Assembly: GCF_002973525.1 (NCBI RefSeq)
Contig: NZ_PVEN01000007.1
Coordinates: forward strand, 186,001-250,000
Reading direction: 5' to 3'
Length of the DNA: 64,000 bases
Origin: Paraburkholderia sp. BL21I4N1
GTDB lineage: Bacteria; Pseudomonadota; Gammaproteobacteria; Burkholderiales; Burkholderiaceae
In this document: one piece after another, positions 1 through 8,137 of the stretch
Layout: every line of letters begins with the position of its first letter
Position numbering within the stretch: the first letter of the stretch is position 1
The notes under the pieces: generated by a model
Told to the model about the DNA's origin: nothing
Databases searched by the model: none
Seen by the model: the letters and a program-made list of their open reading frames with translations, nothing else
Position numbers and translations under genes: made by a program

Positions 1-2
1 TG

Positions 3-377
3 GCGTGGGACAAGGACAATGTTGCGCACGGTCTGAAGCCGGTCGCTGTCCAGTACTACGACGACGTGGCCGTGAGGAATCTCGCGCTGCAATCCGGCCG
101 CGCCGACGCCGTGTTCACCGTCAACGCGACCCAGGCGTATCAGGCCGCGCAGCAAGGCAAGACGAAACTGGTCGGCACGGTCAATGGCGGCTGGCCACGC
201 ACGGCAGAACTCGCTATCGCAACGCGCAAAGGCAGCGGCCTCGCCGATGCGCTCACCACCTCGTTGAACGACCTGATCGCGTCGGGTACTTACAAGCGTG
301 TGCTGGACCGATGGAACCTCGGCTCCGAGGCGATCGCGAGATCGGCGACCAATCCGCCGGGCTTGCCTAAACTCTAG
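3..377 (+). CDS. ABC transporter substrate-binding protein, C-terminal part (5' end outside window)
   Basis: The last 124 codons of an open frame that enters from the left edge. The sequence looks like the C-terminal lobe of a family 3 (amino-acid type) periplasmic solute-binding protein: an aromatic-rich QYYDD segment, the SGRADAVF motif where the hinge returns, the ATRKGSGLADAL strand-helix, and a closing helix with GTYKRVLDRWNLG, typical of this family's C-terminus. It would bind a small solute in the periplasm and deliver it to an ABC permease, which is not in the window. The stop codon overlaps the last bases of the convergent exporter gene. The family is clear; the substrate cannot be told from this fragment. 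Confidence 0.85.
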   Translation, partial: AWDKDNVAHGLKPVAVQYYDDVAVRNLALQSGRADAVFTVNATQAYQAAQQGKTKLVGTVNGGWPRTAELAIATRKGSGLADALTTSLNDLIASGTYKRVLDRWNLGSEAIARSATNPPGLPKL

Positions 378-1399
378 GCGGTTTCGCCGCGCGCGGCGCC
401 GAGTCTTCGGGCTCGACGCCGCAGGTAAAGATTGTTGAAAATCAGCGCGAGTCCCGTCGTACACGCTCCGGCAATTTGCGCGCGCGCCGGCACGACGCCG
501 GTCAGCGACGACAGCACGAAGGTGGTGACCGGCAGGACGTCCATGAAGAGCACGCCGTTGAGCGGCGTCAGAATCCGGTTGCCCATATTCCAGAACAGAA
601 TCGCGACGAAGCCTGCAATCGGCCCCATGTACAGCAGGTGCGGCGCAATGGCCCACAGTTGGCCACCCGACGGCACGGGCACGACACGCAAGGCGAACAG
701 CAAAGCGTTGAGCCCGAGGATCGTCGTCAAACCGAGCCATAAGGTTACGGTGGTGTACTTGAGTGCCGACCAGCTTTTGAAGTGCGACGCGCTGAACGTG
801 TAGACGACCCAGCAGAGCGCGCCGACCAGAATCAGGCCATTCGCTGAATAGTGCTGCGGTTCGTGCAGCGCCGACACGATATTGCCCTTCGTGACCACCA
901 GCGAGACGCCGGCGAACGACATCAGAATGAACAGCAGCGTCACCACCGGCGGCATGCTTTTGCGGACCAGCGAGTTCAGCAGCAGGCCCATCATAGGCTG
1001 GGTCGCCATCATGATCGATGCGGTCAGCGCGCCTTGCGGGCCGGCGAGTTGCTGACCGAGAAACACAAACGAGCCGAAGCCGCAAAATCCGACCGAGCCG
1101 AGCAGCCACGCCAATGCCAGCGACTCGCCGTTCGGTCGCCACGCGCCCTTGCCTTCCTTCACGACCAGTAGCACGAGAAAGGCCACGCCCGCGATCAGAT
1201 ACCGCAGCGACGTGAAGGTAAATGGATCGACATGCGTCAGCGCATCCGTCATGACGGGGAACATGATGCCCATCAATACCGTCGCCGCGACGCAGAACAG
1301 CACGCCTTTGCCATACGCGCCCTGAACTGGAGGATGGGCGGCGCCTGTTGCGCCAGCACGACCGGCGGTGACTGTCGATAATCCAGTCGTCTCATTCAT
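374..1399 (-). CDS. DMT superfamily (EamA) transporter
   Basis: A 341-residue inner-membrane protein with about ten hydrophobic helices in two EamA repeats (roughly residues 30-165 and 185-325), the usual plan of drug/metabolite transporters. The N-terminal 25 residues are polar and the C-terminus ends in an arginine-rich tail, as expected inside the cytoplasm. It lies 30 bp downstream of a TetR-family regulator on the same strand, so it is probably the regulator's target and cotranscribed or separately repressed. An 11-base sequence immediately upstream of the start also occurs upstream of the regulator gene (see operator entries). The likely role is export of a metabolite or toxic compound; the substrate is unknown. 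Confidence 0.9.
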   Translation of the reverse strand: MNETTGLSTVTAGRAGATGAAHPPVQGAYGKGVLFCVAATVLMGIMFPVMTDALTHVDPFTFTSLRYLIAGVAFLVLLVVKEGKGAWRPNGESLALAWLLGSVGFCGFGSFVFLGQQLAGPQGALTASIMMATQPMMGLLLNSLVRKSMPPVVTLLFILMSFAGVSLVVTKGNIVSALHEPQHYSANGLILVGALCWVVYTFSASHFKSWSALKYTTVTLWLGLTTILGLNALLFALRVVPVPSGGQLWAIAPHLLYMGPIAGFVAILFWNMGNRILTPLNGVLFMDVLPVTTFVLSSLTGVVPARAQIAGACTTGLALIFNNLYLRRRARRLGAARGETA

Positions 1400-1411
1400 G
1401 AATGATCGTTC
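1400..1411. promoter_or_regulatory. Candidate TetR operator in front of the DMT exporter
   Basis: GAATGATCGTTC is a near-perfect palindrome (10 of 12 positions) abutting the exporter start codon. The 11-mer TGATCGTTCCA found here (1403-1413) recurs at 2079-2089, just upstream of the adjacent TetR gene. Placement in front of both genes suggests repressor binding. Inferred only from sequence symmetry and repetition. Confidence 0.4.
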
Positions 1412-1429
1412 CAGAAATGGGAAAAAATT

Positions 1430-2059
1430 TTAGAGCAGCGCGCGCATCGTCATTTCAACGACCGGCACGAGATCTTTCTCGTGAAAGTTCGCTTTACCCA
1501 GCACGCGAAAGCCTTGAATCACGCACAACAGGAAGGTGCTGACGGCCTGTTCGTCGAGCGTGGAACTGAATTCTCCGGCTCGCTGACCTCGCACCACGGC
1601 AGCAGCAAGGTGCGCGGCGATACGGCGCAAGGTGGATTCGATATGCGGACGTAACGCTTCATCCGCCGGTAGCAGTTCGATGACGGCGTTCGTGATGAAA
1701 CAGCCATGCCGTTGCGACAGTTTCGCGGACACCTTGGTGTAATGCAGTAATGCCTGGCGCAACGCCTGTTGCGGTGACTTCGCCGCTTCGAGCCGCTCTT
1801 TCACGCGGGCCACCGCCCCGTCCGCATATTGACCGAACGCGGCGACGAGCAGACCGTGTTTGTCACCGAACGCGCTGTAAAGACTGGCGCGGAATAGACC
1901 CGTGGATTTGCACAGCGTTTCGATCGACGTAGCGTGATAGCCCTGCTGCCAGAAGACCCGGCCAGCCGCTCGCGTGACTTCGTCGATATCGAATTCGCGC
2001 GGGCGTCCACGCTCGGCGGAAACGGACGATGAAGATATGGGCGGGCTGTGTCGTGGCAT
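1430..2059 (-). CDS. TetR/AcrR family transcriptional regulator
   Basis: A 209-residue regulator. After a polar serine-rich start, residues about 20-66 form the TetR helix-turn-helix (GRPREFDIDEVTRAAGRVFW then a YHATSIETLC segment and LYSAFGDKHGLL, the recognition helix end). The remaining helical part is a C-terminal ligand-binding and dimer domain; it includes an RHGCFITNAVIEL segment common in the YcdC/AcrR-like group. It sits directly upstream of the DMT exporter on the same strand, a classic repressor-pump pair. A palindromic repeat upstream of both genes suggests it controls itself and the exporter. Inducer unknown. Confidence 0.9.
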   Translation of the reverse strand: MPRHSPPISSSSVSAERGRPREFDIDEVTRAAGRVFWQQGYHATSIETLCKSTGLFRASLYSAFGDKHGLLVAAFGQYADGAVARVKERLEAAKSPQQALRQALLHYTKVSAKLSQRHGCFITNAVIELLPADEALRPHIESTLRRIAAHLAAAVVRGQRAGEFSSTLDEQAVSTFLLCVIQGFRVLGKANFHEKDLVPVVEMTMRALL

Positions 2060-2075
2060 GGTGTTCGGATATTAA

Positions 2076-2087
2076 GACTGATCGTTC
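2076..2087. promoter_or_regulatory. Candidate TetR operator in front of the regulator gene
   Basis: GACTGATCGTTC, 17 bp upstream of the TetR start, shares the 11-mer TGATCGTTCCA (2079-2089) with the site at 1403-1413. The central GATC and the outer GA/TC pairs are symmetrical (8 of 12). Likely the second copy of an autoregulatory operator. Confidence 0.4.
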
Positions 2088-2289
2088 CATAAAGCAAGCG
2101 GAGTTGAAAACTGCGGCCATCAGACTCGCGGGCGCAGGGATCGCCGTTTTTTCTAGTTCCACCCTTAACGTAAATACGAAACCTAAGTCCCATGCAGGAC
2201 CGTCTGATCGTCATCGAGGCGCGCGTGAAACAGGTTCGCACGCAGATCGACGAGATCGGGACGCGGGCATCCAGATCGTGCGGCGCGCG

Positions 2290-2604
2290 CTAGAAGAACC
2301 GCTGCGTTAGTTGGCGACGAATGCGGGCGAAGAAGCCAGCGTCGTGGTCGCGCAGGTTATCGTCATGAATCGCATAGCGTCGCGCCACGGCCGAGCGGAA
2401 CGCCATCGGCGAGATGGTCGCAACGCCGAACACCATCGCGCAGATCGCCCCCGCCGCAACAAGCCGGAAGGTAGGCGTCTGAAAATACGCCTCTGGCACG
2501 CCGAACGCACAGATCGACACCAACGCGCCCACCTGAATGACAACCGCGGACATCGACGCGGTCACCAGATAAGCGCGCAACCTGACGGTAGTGGAAAGCT
2601 TCAT
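2290..2604 (-). CDS. Small two-helix membrane protein, unknown function
   Basis: I choose the ATG at 2604, giving 104 residues beginning MKLSTTVRLRAYLV; an open frame continues upstream but is arginine/cysteine-rich and not protein-like. Two hydrophobic stretches (about residues 12-33 and 42-64) should span the inner membrane. The C-terminal third is charged (RYAIHDDNLRDHD, then ARIRRQ) and probably cytoplasmic. I do not recognise a family. It stands alone between the TetR/DMT pair and cbpM, with about 190-230 bp of non-coding DNA on either side. Coding status is supported by the clean two-helix pattern only. Confidence 0.6.
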   Translation of the reverse strand: MKLSTTVRLRAYLVTASMSAVVIQVGALVSICAFGVPEAYFQTPTFRLVAAGAICAMVFGVATISPMAFRSAVARRYAIHDDNLRDHDAGFFARIRRQLTQRFF

Positions 2605-2797
2605 GTATTGCTGCCCGATAAGCAAAACGCGACGAGCGTTGCGCGCGCAACCAACCGTCCCGAACGACGGAACTGTCCAGGCCAGCGCAGTACGCACATC
2701 AACCGACGTTGCAGCCTATCAAGCGAACCTTAATGGAACCTGATGCGGCATAAATCCTCGCCGCATGAATACCCCAATCATTAACCGAACAGGACGT

Positions 2798-3118
2798 CTA
2801 AGGCGCACGCGGCCGTTTCGCGCGCGCACGCAGCGCCTCGATTTCATCGAGCAGATCCAGCGCAAGCGCCACGCCGGGCGCATTGATCTCAAGATCGTGA
2901 GCGAGGCGTTGCGCGGTCCGCACGCGCCGTAGCGCGACGCCGCTGAAGCGCCATTCCTCGGGCCGTTCGCCGGCCGGTTCGAACACGCCTTCGGAGACCC
3001 ACAGCGTCATCTCTTCCACCGACGCCCCGCTCACCCGGCACAATTCGACCAGCGTGAATTCGACGTTTTCATCGACGATCTGGCCTTCCATGTAAGTCGT
3101 CACAATGGTCTCCTTCAC
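2798..3118 (-). CDS. cbpM: Chaperone modulatory protein CbpM
   Basis: A 106-residue MerR_2-like protein matching CbpM, the specific inhibitor that binds the J-domain of CbpA and blocks its co-chaperone and DNA-binding activity. Features are the FTLVELCRVSGAS helix-turn-helix-like start, the WVSEGVFEP wing and a C-terminal helix LALDLLDEIEALRARAKR. Its start overlaps the cbpA stop by 4 bp (ATGA), so the two are translationally coupled in a cbpA-cbpM operon, the usual arrangement. Activity is set by the ratio of the two proteins. Confidence 0.92.
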   Translation of the reverse strand: MKETIVTTYMEGQIVDENVEFTLVELCRVSGASVEEMTLWVSEGVFEPAGERPEEWRFSGVALRRVRTAQRLAHDLEINAPGVALALDLLDEIEALRARAKRPRAP

Positions 3119-4107
3119 GATGATGATCCATGAAAGTGCGCGCGCGGATCGAAACCGGAGGCCCGACGCAGGGTGTCGTAAGCGGCCTTGACGGCGTCGC
3201 CGTCCGCCGGCGGCAGCACGAGATTCAGAATCACGTACAGATCGCCCGGCGGGCTGGCGGGAATACCCTTACCTCGCAGCCTGAGGCGCCGTCCGCCTGC
3301 GGAACCGGCCGGCACCGTCATCTCGACCGAGCCGTCGACGATCGGCACCGTGACTTGCGCGCCGAGCGCCGCTTCCCACGGCGCGACCGGCAACTCGATC
3401 GACACGTCGCGCCCATCCACGCGAAAACGCGGATGCTCGCGAAAGCCGACTTCGAGGTAGAGATCGCCCGCGTTGTCGGGCGTCGAACCGGGACCGCCCT
3501 GACCCGCCAGCCGCAGGTGCTGCCCCGCGCGAATGCCTTTCGGAATGGCGACATCGAGCGTGCGCGTTTCCAGCGTGACATGGCCTTGTGCGTCGACCAC
3601 CGGCATCTGCAGGGAAAGGGAGCGCTGCGCGCCCCGATAGGCGTCTTCTAGATCGATCAGCACCTTCGCGTGATGATCTTCGCCGCGCAGGTCGAATGCG
3701 CGATGCTGCGCCTGCGCGCCGTGTCGGCCCTGCGGGTCGCGCGCGCCGCCACCGCCGAACATTTGCTCGAAGAACGAATGGAAATCGGCCTGCGCGCCGG
3801 CCTCGTCGCTCGCGCCGCTGCCGCCGCCGCTGCCACGAAATTCGAAGCCCTCGTCCCAGTTCGGCGGCGGCTGAAACTCCTGACCGTTGCGCCATTCGCT
3901 GCCCATGCGATCGTAGGCCGCGCGTTTTTCCGGATCCTTGAGCACTTCGTAGGCCTCGCCCAGTTCCTTGAAGCGCTCTTCGGCGTTGGCCTCCTTGCTG
4001 ACGTCCGGGTGATACTTGCGCGCGAGCTTGCGATACGAGCGTTTGATATCGTCCTGAGACGCACCGCGCTCGAGAGCAAGCACCTCGTAATAGTCCTTGT
4101 ATTTCAT
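3115..4107 (-). CDS. cbpA: Curved-DNA-binding protein / DnaJ-type co-chaperone CbpA
   Basis: A 330-residue class II J-protein. The J-domain occupies residues 1-68 with the DnaK-stimulating HPD motif (YHPDVSKEA). A Gly-rich linker containing GGGSGASDEAG and MFGGGGARD follows, then two C-terminal beta domains (about 130-310) that bind substrate, with no zinc-finger domain; this is what separates CbpA from DnaJ. It serves as a DnaK co-chaperone and nucleoid protein in slow growth and stress. A good ribosome site (AAGGAG) lies 12 nt before the ATG. It is the first gene of the cbpA-cbpM operon. Confidence 0.95.
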   Translation of the reverse strand: MKYKDYYEVLALERGASQDDIKRSYRKLARKYHPDVSKEANAEERFKELGEAYEVLKDPEKRAAYDRMGSEWRNGQEFQPPPNWDEGFEFRGSGGGSGASDEAGAQADFHSFFEQMFGGGGARDPQGRHGAQAQHRAFDLRGEDHHAKVLIDLEDAYRGAQRSLSLQMPVVDAQGHVTLETRTLDVAIPKGIRAGQHLRLAGQGGPGSTPDNAGDLYLEVGFREHPRFRVDGRDVSIELPVAPWEAALGAQVTVPIVDGSVEMTVPAGSAGGRRLRLRGKGIPASPPGDLYVILNLVLPPADGDAVKAAYDTLRRASGFDPRAHFHGSSS

Positions 4108-4249
4108 CCTGGCGGCAGCTCCTTGAGGTCAGGAAGCAGCGGCGCGGTGCCCGCGCGCCGCACGGCAGTCACCGTTTTACTTTATACCAATCTGGGCGCC
4201 CCGCCAGTGGCGCAGCCCATATCGAAATCCGCCACGCGGGGGCATGTCG

Positions 4250-4939
4250 TCAGATGCCGGGCAGCACGGGGTAAGGCTCCGTGTGGTCCTCCACCCGCTT
4301 CACACCCGGAATCCCTTCAGCCGCCACCCGCACCGCCTCGACGGCTTCCATCGAATGGAAAACGCCCCACAGGTGGATCACGCCGTCCGTCACCACGACG
4401 TTGCGCCCCGCGAACGCCCACGTATGACCGGCCAGTTCGCCCAACAGCATCGCGCGGATCTCGCGGTCGGAGAAGGCGGTGTCGGGGATGGATTCCTCGG
4501 GCAGGCTCGCCAGCGCCTGAACCAGGTTGGCGCGGCTGACAATGCCCGTCAGTTGGCCGCCTTTCGTCACCGGCACGCGTTTGATGCGCCGCGTTTCGAG
4601 CAGGTTGGCGATCTCGCCGAGCGGCGTGTTTTCGTCGACCGAGACCACGGGCGTCGACATGATGTCCCGCACGTGCAAGGCGTGCGATTTGACGTAGCCG
4701 CGAGCGTCGTCGTTCGCGGAAAACAGGTCGAGCCATGACGACCGGCGACGCTGTTCGGTGCCGAGCTCCACGCGGTGCAGCAGATCGCCTTCGCTAATCA
4801 TGCCGACCAACTGGCCGGCTGCATCGACCACGGGCGCGCCGCTGATCCTGCGCTCCACGAAAATGCGCGCGACTTCGCGCACGGTCATGTCGGGTTTGAC
4901 GGCAATGACGTTACCCGTCATCACATCGGCTGCACGCAT
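4250..4939 (-). CDS. CBS-pair protein with C-terminal BON domain
   Basis: The ATG at 4939 follows GGGAG at good spacing and gives 229 residues starting MRAADVMTG. Two CBS motifs (about residues 1-58 and 92-146) form a Bateman module that commonly binds adenine nucleotides; both start with the DIM/DVM-x-P/V pattern. A BON domain follows (about 155-225, with VVVTDGVIHLWGVF), a fold thought to bind membranes or other ligands. The gene lies 91 bp downstream of the alcohol dehydrogenase on the same strand and could share its promoter. Small CBS-BON proteins are common in low-oxygen regulons of Burkholderiales, consistent with the FNR site upstream of the pair. The ligand is unknown. Confidence 0.88.
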   Translation of the reverse strand: MRAADVMTGNVIAVKPDMTVREVARIFVERRISGAPVVDAAGQLVGMISEGDLLHRVELGTEQRRRSSWLDLFSANDDARGYVKSHALHVRDIMSTPVVSVDENTPLGEIANLLETRRIKRVPVTKGGQLTGIVSRANLVQALASLPEESIPDTAFSDREIRAMLLGELAGHTWAFAGRNVVVTDGVIHLWGVFHSMEAVEAVRVAAEGIPGVKRVEDHTEPYPVLPGI

Positions 4940-5030
4940 GATGAATCTCCCAGACTGTTGCGTTGAATGTGTTGCCGCACGCACACGACGCGCGGCGCGT
5001 TGCTTGAGCACGACCGTGAGGCTGGACGAC

Positions 5031-6080
5031 TCACGGCAGTGACGACACTTCGATAATCACTTTCAGCGCATGCGTTTCGGCCGCGCGGCTGAAGGTGTCG
5101 TACGCGCCGATCATGTCCTCGAGCTGGAAGCGATGCGTGATGAGCCGCGTGGGATCGATGCGGCCCGCACGCACGGTCTTCATCAGCATCGGCGTGCTGA
5201 CCGTGTCGACCAGGCGTGTGGTGATCGAGATGTTGCGGTCCCACAGCCTGTCGAGATGCAGATCGGCCTTGACGCCGTGTACGCCGACGTTGGCGATCAC
5301 GCCGCCCGGCGCGACCAGCGCTTCACACAGCTCGAAGGTTGCGGGCACACCGACCGCTTCGATCGCGCAGTCGACGCCGATCTGCCCGGTTAGCGCCAGC
5401 ACCGCGTCGATCGGATCGACCCGGCCGCTGTCGATGCATGCCGTGGCGCCGAAGCGGCTCGCCACCTCCAGCCGGTTCGGGTCGATATCTATCATGACGA
5501 TCTGGGCCGGCGAATAGAGTTGCGCGGTCAGCAGCGCGGCAAGGCCGATCGGCCCCGCACCGACGATCGCCACGGTGCTGCCGGGCTGGACCTTGCCGTT
5601 CAGCACGCCGCACTCGAAGCCGGTCGGCAGAATGTCCGACAGCATCACCAGCGCTTCCTCGTCGGCGCCGGTGGGAATCGGGTACAGACTCGTTTCGGCG
5701 TGCGGGATACGCACGTATTCGGCCTGGGTACCGTCGATCCGGTTGCCGAGAATCCAGCCGCCGGTGGTGCAATGCGAGTACATCGCGCGGCGGCAATAGT
5801 CGCAGCGTCCGCACGACGAGATACACGAAATCAGCACACGGTCGCCAGCCTTCAGCGTCGACACCGCCGCGCCGACCTCCTCGATCACGCCGACGCCTTC
5901 ATGGCCGAGCACGCGTCCCGGTTCGCAGCTCGGCACGTCGCCCTTGAGGATGTGCAGATCGGTGCCGCAAATCGTGGTGCGCGTCATGCGCACGATCGCA
6001 TCCGTGGGTGCGAGCAGTGTGGGCAGCGGCCGTTCGTCGAGCGACTTCTTGCCGGGACCGTGATACACGAGTGCTTTCAT
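5031..6080 (-). CDS. Zinc-dependent alcohol dehydrogenase
   Basis: A 349-residue medium-chain dehydrogenase from the ATG at 6080, preceded by CGGAGG; an upstream extension has no family similarity. Catalytic zinc ligands are Cys38 (ICGTDLH), His60 and Glu61 (GHEG). The structural zinc lobe is Cys90, Cys93, Cys96 and Cys104. The Rossmann motif GAGPIGLAA follows near residue 172, with an acidic residue after the second strand (MIDID) that points to NAD(H). It would interconvert alcohols and aldehydes, disposing of or supplying NADH. The FNR-type box at 6233-6246 in the divergent promoter region suggests induction at low oxygen. Exact substrate not determinable. Confidence 0.92.
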   Translation of the reverse strand: MKALVYHGPGKKSLDERPLPTLLAPTDAIVRMTRTTICGTDLHILKGDVPSCEPGRVLGHEGVGVIEEVGAAVSTLKAGDRVLISCISSCGRCDYCRRAMYSHCTTGGWILGNRIDGTQAEYVRIPHAETSLYPIPTGADEEALVMLSDILPTGFECGVLNGKVQPGSTVAIVGAGPIGLAALLTAQLYSPAQIVMIDIDPNRLEVASRFGATACIDSGRVDPIDAVLALTGQIGVDCAIEAVGVPATFELCEALVAPGGVIANVGVHGVKADLHLDRLWDRNISITTRLVDTVSTPMLMKTVRAGRIDPTRLITHRFQLEDMIGAYDTFSRAAETHALKVIIEVSSLP

Positions 6081-6232
6081 GTGCTGCCTCCGTGGTATGC
6101 AATGAGCAATGAGCTTGCAGGACTCGCCTGCAAAACAAGCCTTAAAAACGAGCCTCAAAACGAATTTGCGCTCCAGCACTGCAAACCGGGCCCGCGACAC
6201 ATCCGACTTTAAGCTCGCCCACGCCCGACCCA

Positions 6233-6246
6233 TTGACGTGCATCAA
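6233..6246. promoter_or_regulatory. FNR/ANR box between adh and oleate hydratase
   Basis: TTGACGTGCATCAA matches the FNR consensus TTGAT-N4-ATCAA at 9 of 10 positions. It sits in the 312-bp divergent region (6081-6392), 153 bp before the alcohol dehydrogenase start and 146 bp before the oleate hydratase start, so it could activate either or both. No other convincing element was found in this gap; a second TTGAT at 6291 matches only on one side. An FNR protein is encoded at 11825. Confidence 0.6.
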
Positions 6247-6392
6247 GCGATCCCCTGGCCCGCACGCGCCTTGATCGCCGCGACCGTTGCTTGATCCAAC
6301 GCAAGCGCCTCGATGCGGGCCGCGCGTATGTTGAGCTGACGTCCGCTGTCCGCATTGGGGACATGGCGGCGCTTATTACAAGGACCTCCCTC

Positions 6393-8045
6393 GTGCAAAA
6401 AACCGATCCGCTTCACGCTGCACCCCGCCACGCCGACCCCACTATCGCCCGACTCGACCCACCCACCGACGCGGCGGACGGCCAGTTCTATCTGGTCGGC
6501 GGCGGCATCGCCGCGATGGCGGCCGCGGCCTTCCTGATTCGCGACGGACGCGTGCGCGGCCGCGACATCACGATTCTGGAAGCGCTCGACAAACCCGGCG
6601 GCAGCCTCGACGGCGCGGGCACGGCGCAAAGCGGTTACGTGGTGCGCGGCGGGCGCATGCTCGAAAGCAAGTATCTGTGCACCTACGACCTGTTCTCGTC
6701 GATCCCCACGCTCGACGACAGCAAGAGCGTCACCCAGGAAATCTTCGACTGGAACGAGACGATCCGCACCTCGTCGACATCGCGGTTCATCAGGAACGGT
6801 CGGCGCGAAGCCGCACCCGCGTACGGGCTCGACGAGAAACATCTGCTCGCGCTGGGCCGCCTGTCGATCGAACCGGAAAAGATGCTCGCCGACAGCCGGA
6901 TTGCCGACCACTTCGACGCGTCGTTCTTCGAGACCAATTTCTGGCTGATGTGGTGTACGACTTTCGCGTTTCAGCCGTGGCATGGGGCGGTCGAATTCCG
7001 CCGCTATCTGCTGCGTTTCGCGCATATGTCGGCGGGCTTCAACCAGTTGCACGGCATCATGCGCACGGTCTACAACCAGTACGAGTCGATGGTGCTGCCG
7101 CTGCGCCGCTGGCTCGACGGTCACGGCGTGGTTTTCGAAGCGGACACCTGCGTGACCGATCTGCTGATCGACGAAACGGGCACGCTCAATCGCGTGCGCG
7201 GGCTCGTCTGCGACACCTCGCAGCGGCGTGTCGAGTTGCCGGTCGGCCCCGCCGACAAGGTGATCGTCACGCTCGGCTCGATGACGGCCGCGTCGAGTCT
7301 TGGCGGCATGGATCGCGCCGCACCGTTGAACACGGTCGACAGCACAGGCGCCTGGCATTTGTGGAAACAAATCGCCGCCGGCCGGCCCGAGTTCGGCCAT
7401 CCCAGCGTGTTCGCCGATCACACGGATGCGTCGAAATGGCTTTCCTTCACCGTGACGCTGCGCGACCCGACGCTGTTCCGGCTGATCCGCGATCTGACCG
7501 GCAACGTGCCGGGCGAAGGCGGCCTGATCACGTTTGCGGAATCGAGCTGGCTGGCGTCGATCGTGTTGCCGCACCAACCGCATTTCATCGGCCAGCCGGA
7601 CGACGTGCAGGTGTTGTGGGGCTATGGCCTACGCGTCGGCGAGCCGGGCGATTTCGTCGGAAAGCCGATGCAGGATTGCACCGGTCGAGAAATCCTGACG
7701 GAGATGCTCGGGCATCTGCGGATCGACGCCGAGGCCACGCGGATTCTCGATCACGCCAACTGCATTCCGTGCATGATGCCGTTCATCACGAGTCAGTTCC
7801 TGCCGCGCAAACGTGGCGACCGGCCGGCGGTGACGCCGGAAGGCTGGCGCAACCTCGCCTTCATCGGGCAATTCTGCGAGTTGCCCGATGACGTGGTGTT
7901 CACCGTCGAGTATTCGGTACGCTCGGCGCAGAACGCCGCTTATGCATTGCTCGATCTCGATCGGGCAGCGCCGGCCGTCTACAAGGGGCAGCACGATCCG
8001 CGCGTCGTGCATCGGGCGTTCTCGGCGCTGCGGGACCGGACGTAA
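6393..8045 (+). CDS. ohyA: Oleate hydratase (FAD-dependent, myosin-cross-reactive antigen family)
   Basis: Hydrates the cis-9 double bond of free oleate to 10-hydroxystearate with bound FAD. The GTG at 6393 is preferred because AAGGA stands 8 nt upstream; ATG at 6363 or 6291 would extend the protein. This gives 550 residues, within the family range. The dinucleotide-binding motif YLVGGGIAAMAAA is near residue 33. The family loop RGGRM, followed by a CTYDLFSSIPTLDD stretch, is present, as is the conserved WWxT-like NFWLMWCTTFAFQPWH segment. The C-terminal NCIPCMMPFITSQF and FIGQFCELPDDVVFT motifs are typical. It neighbours low-oxygen-type genes and an FNR box, which is an unusual setting for this enzyme. 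Confidence 0.93.
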   Translation: MQKTDPLHAAPRHADPTIARLDPPTDAADGQFYLVGGGIAAMAAAAFLIRDGRVRGRDITILEALDKPGGSLDGAGTAQSGYVVRGGRMLESKYLCTYDLFSSIPTLDDSKSVTQEIFDWNETIRTSSTSRFIRNGRREAAPAYGLDEKHLLALGRLSIEPEKMLADSRIADHFDASFFETNFWLMWCTTFAFQPWHGAVEFRRYLLRFAHMSAGFNQLHGIMRTVYNQYESMVLPLRRWLDGHGVVFEADTCVTDLLIDETGTLNRVRGLVCDTSQRRVELPVGPADKVIVTLGSMTAASSLGGMDRAAPLNTVDSTGAWHLWKQIAAGRPEFGHPSVFADHTDASKWLSFTVTLRDPTLFRLIRDLTGNVPGEGGLITFAESSWLASIVLPHQPHFIGQPDDVQVLWGYGLRVGEPGDFVGKPMQDCTGREILTEMLGHLRIDAEATRILDHANCIPCMMPFITSQFLPRKRGDRPAVTPEGWRNLAFIGQFCELPDDVVFTVEYSVRSAQNAAYALLDLDRAAPAVYKGQHDPRVVHRAFSALRDRT

Positions 8046-8050
8046 AGAGC

Positions 8051-8064
8051 GTGATCTGGATCAA
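8051..8064. promoter_or_regulatory. FNR/ANR box upstream of universal stress protein gene
   Basis: GTGATCTGGATCAA matches TTGAT-N4-ATCAA at 9 of 10 positions. Its centre lies about 80 bp before the uspA-like start codon; a transcription start 41 bp downstream of the centre would leave a leader of about 39 nt, ideal for class II FNR activation. It begins just 5 bp after the oleate hydratase stop. Confidence 0.7.
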
Positions 8065-8137
8065 CGCCGCGCGGCCTCGCGCTCATAGACTCAGGGCACA
8101 CGTTCGTGCGTCGTACGTTCACTTTCGGAGCCTTGAC

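Noticed and set aside
2311..2733. Plus-strand frame opposite the small membrane protein at 2290-2604
   Set aside because: Arg/His-rich antisense shadow; the minus-strand protein has a clean two-helix pattern.
6291..6304. Second FNR-like site TTGATCCAACGCAA
   Set aside because: Matches only one half-site fully (8 of 10 overall); the 6233 site is better and better placed.
6243..7583. Long minus-strand open frame (446 codons) opposite oleate hydratase
   Set aside because: Arg/His/Gly/Asp-biased translation typical of a GC-rich shadow, no family motif, and the sense strand encodes a clear oleate hydratase.
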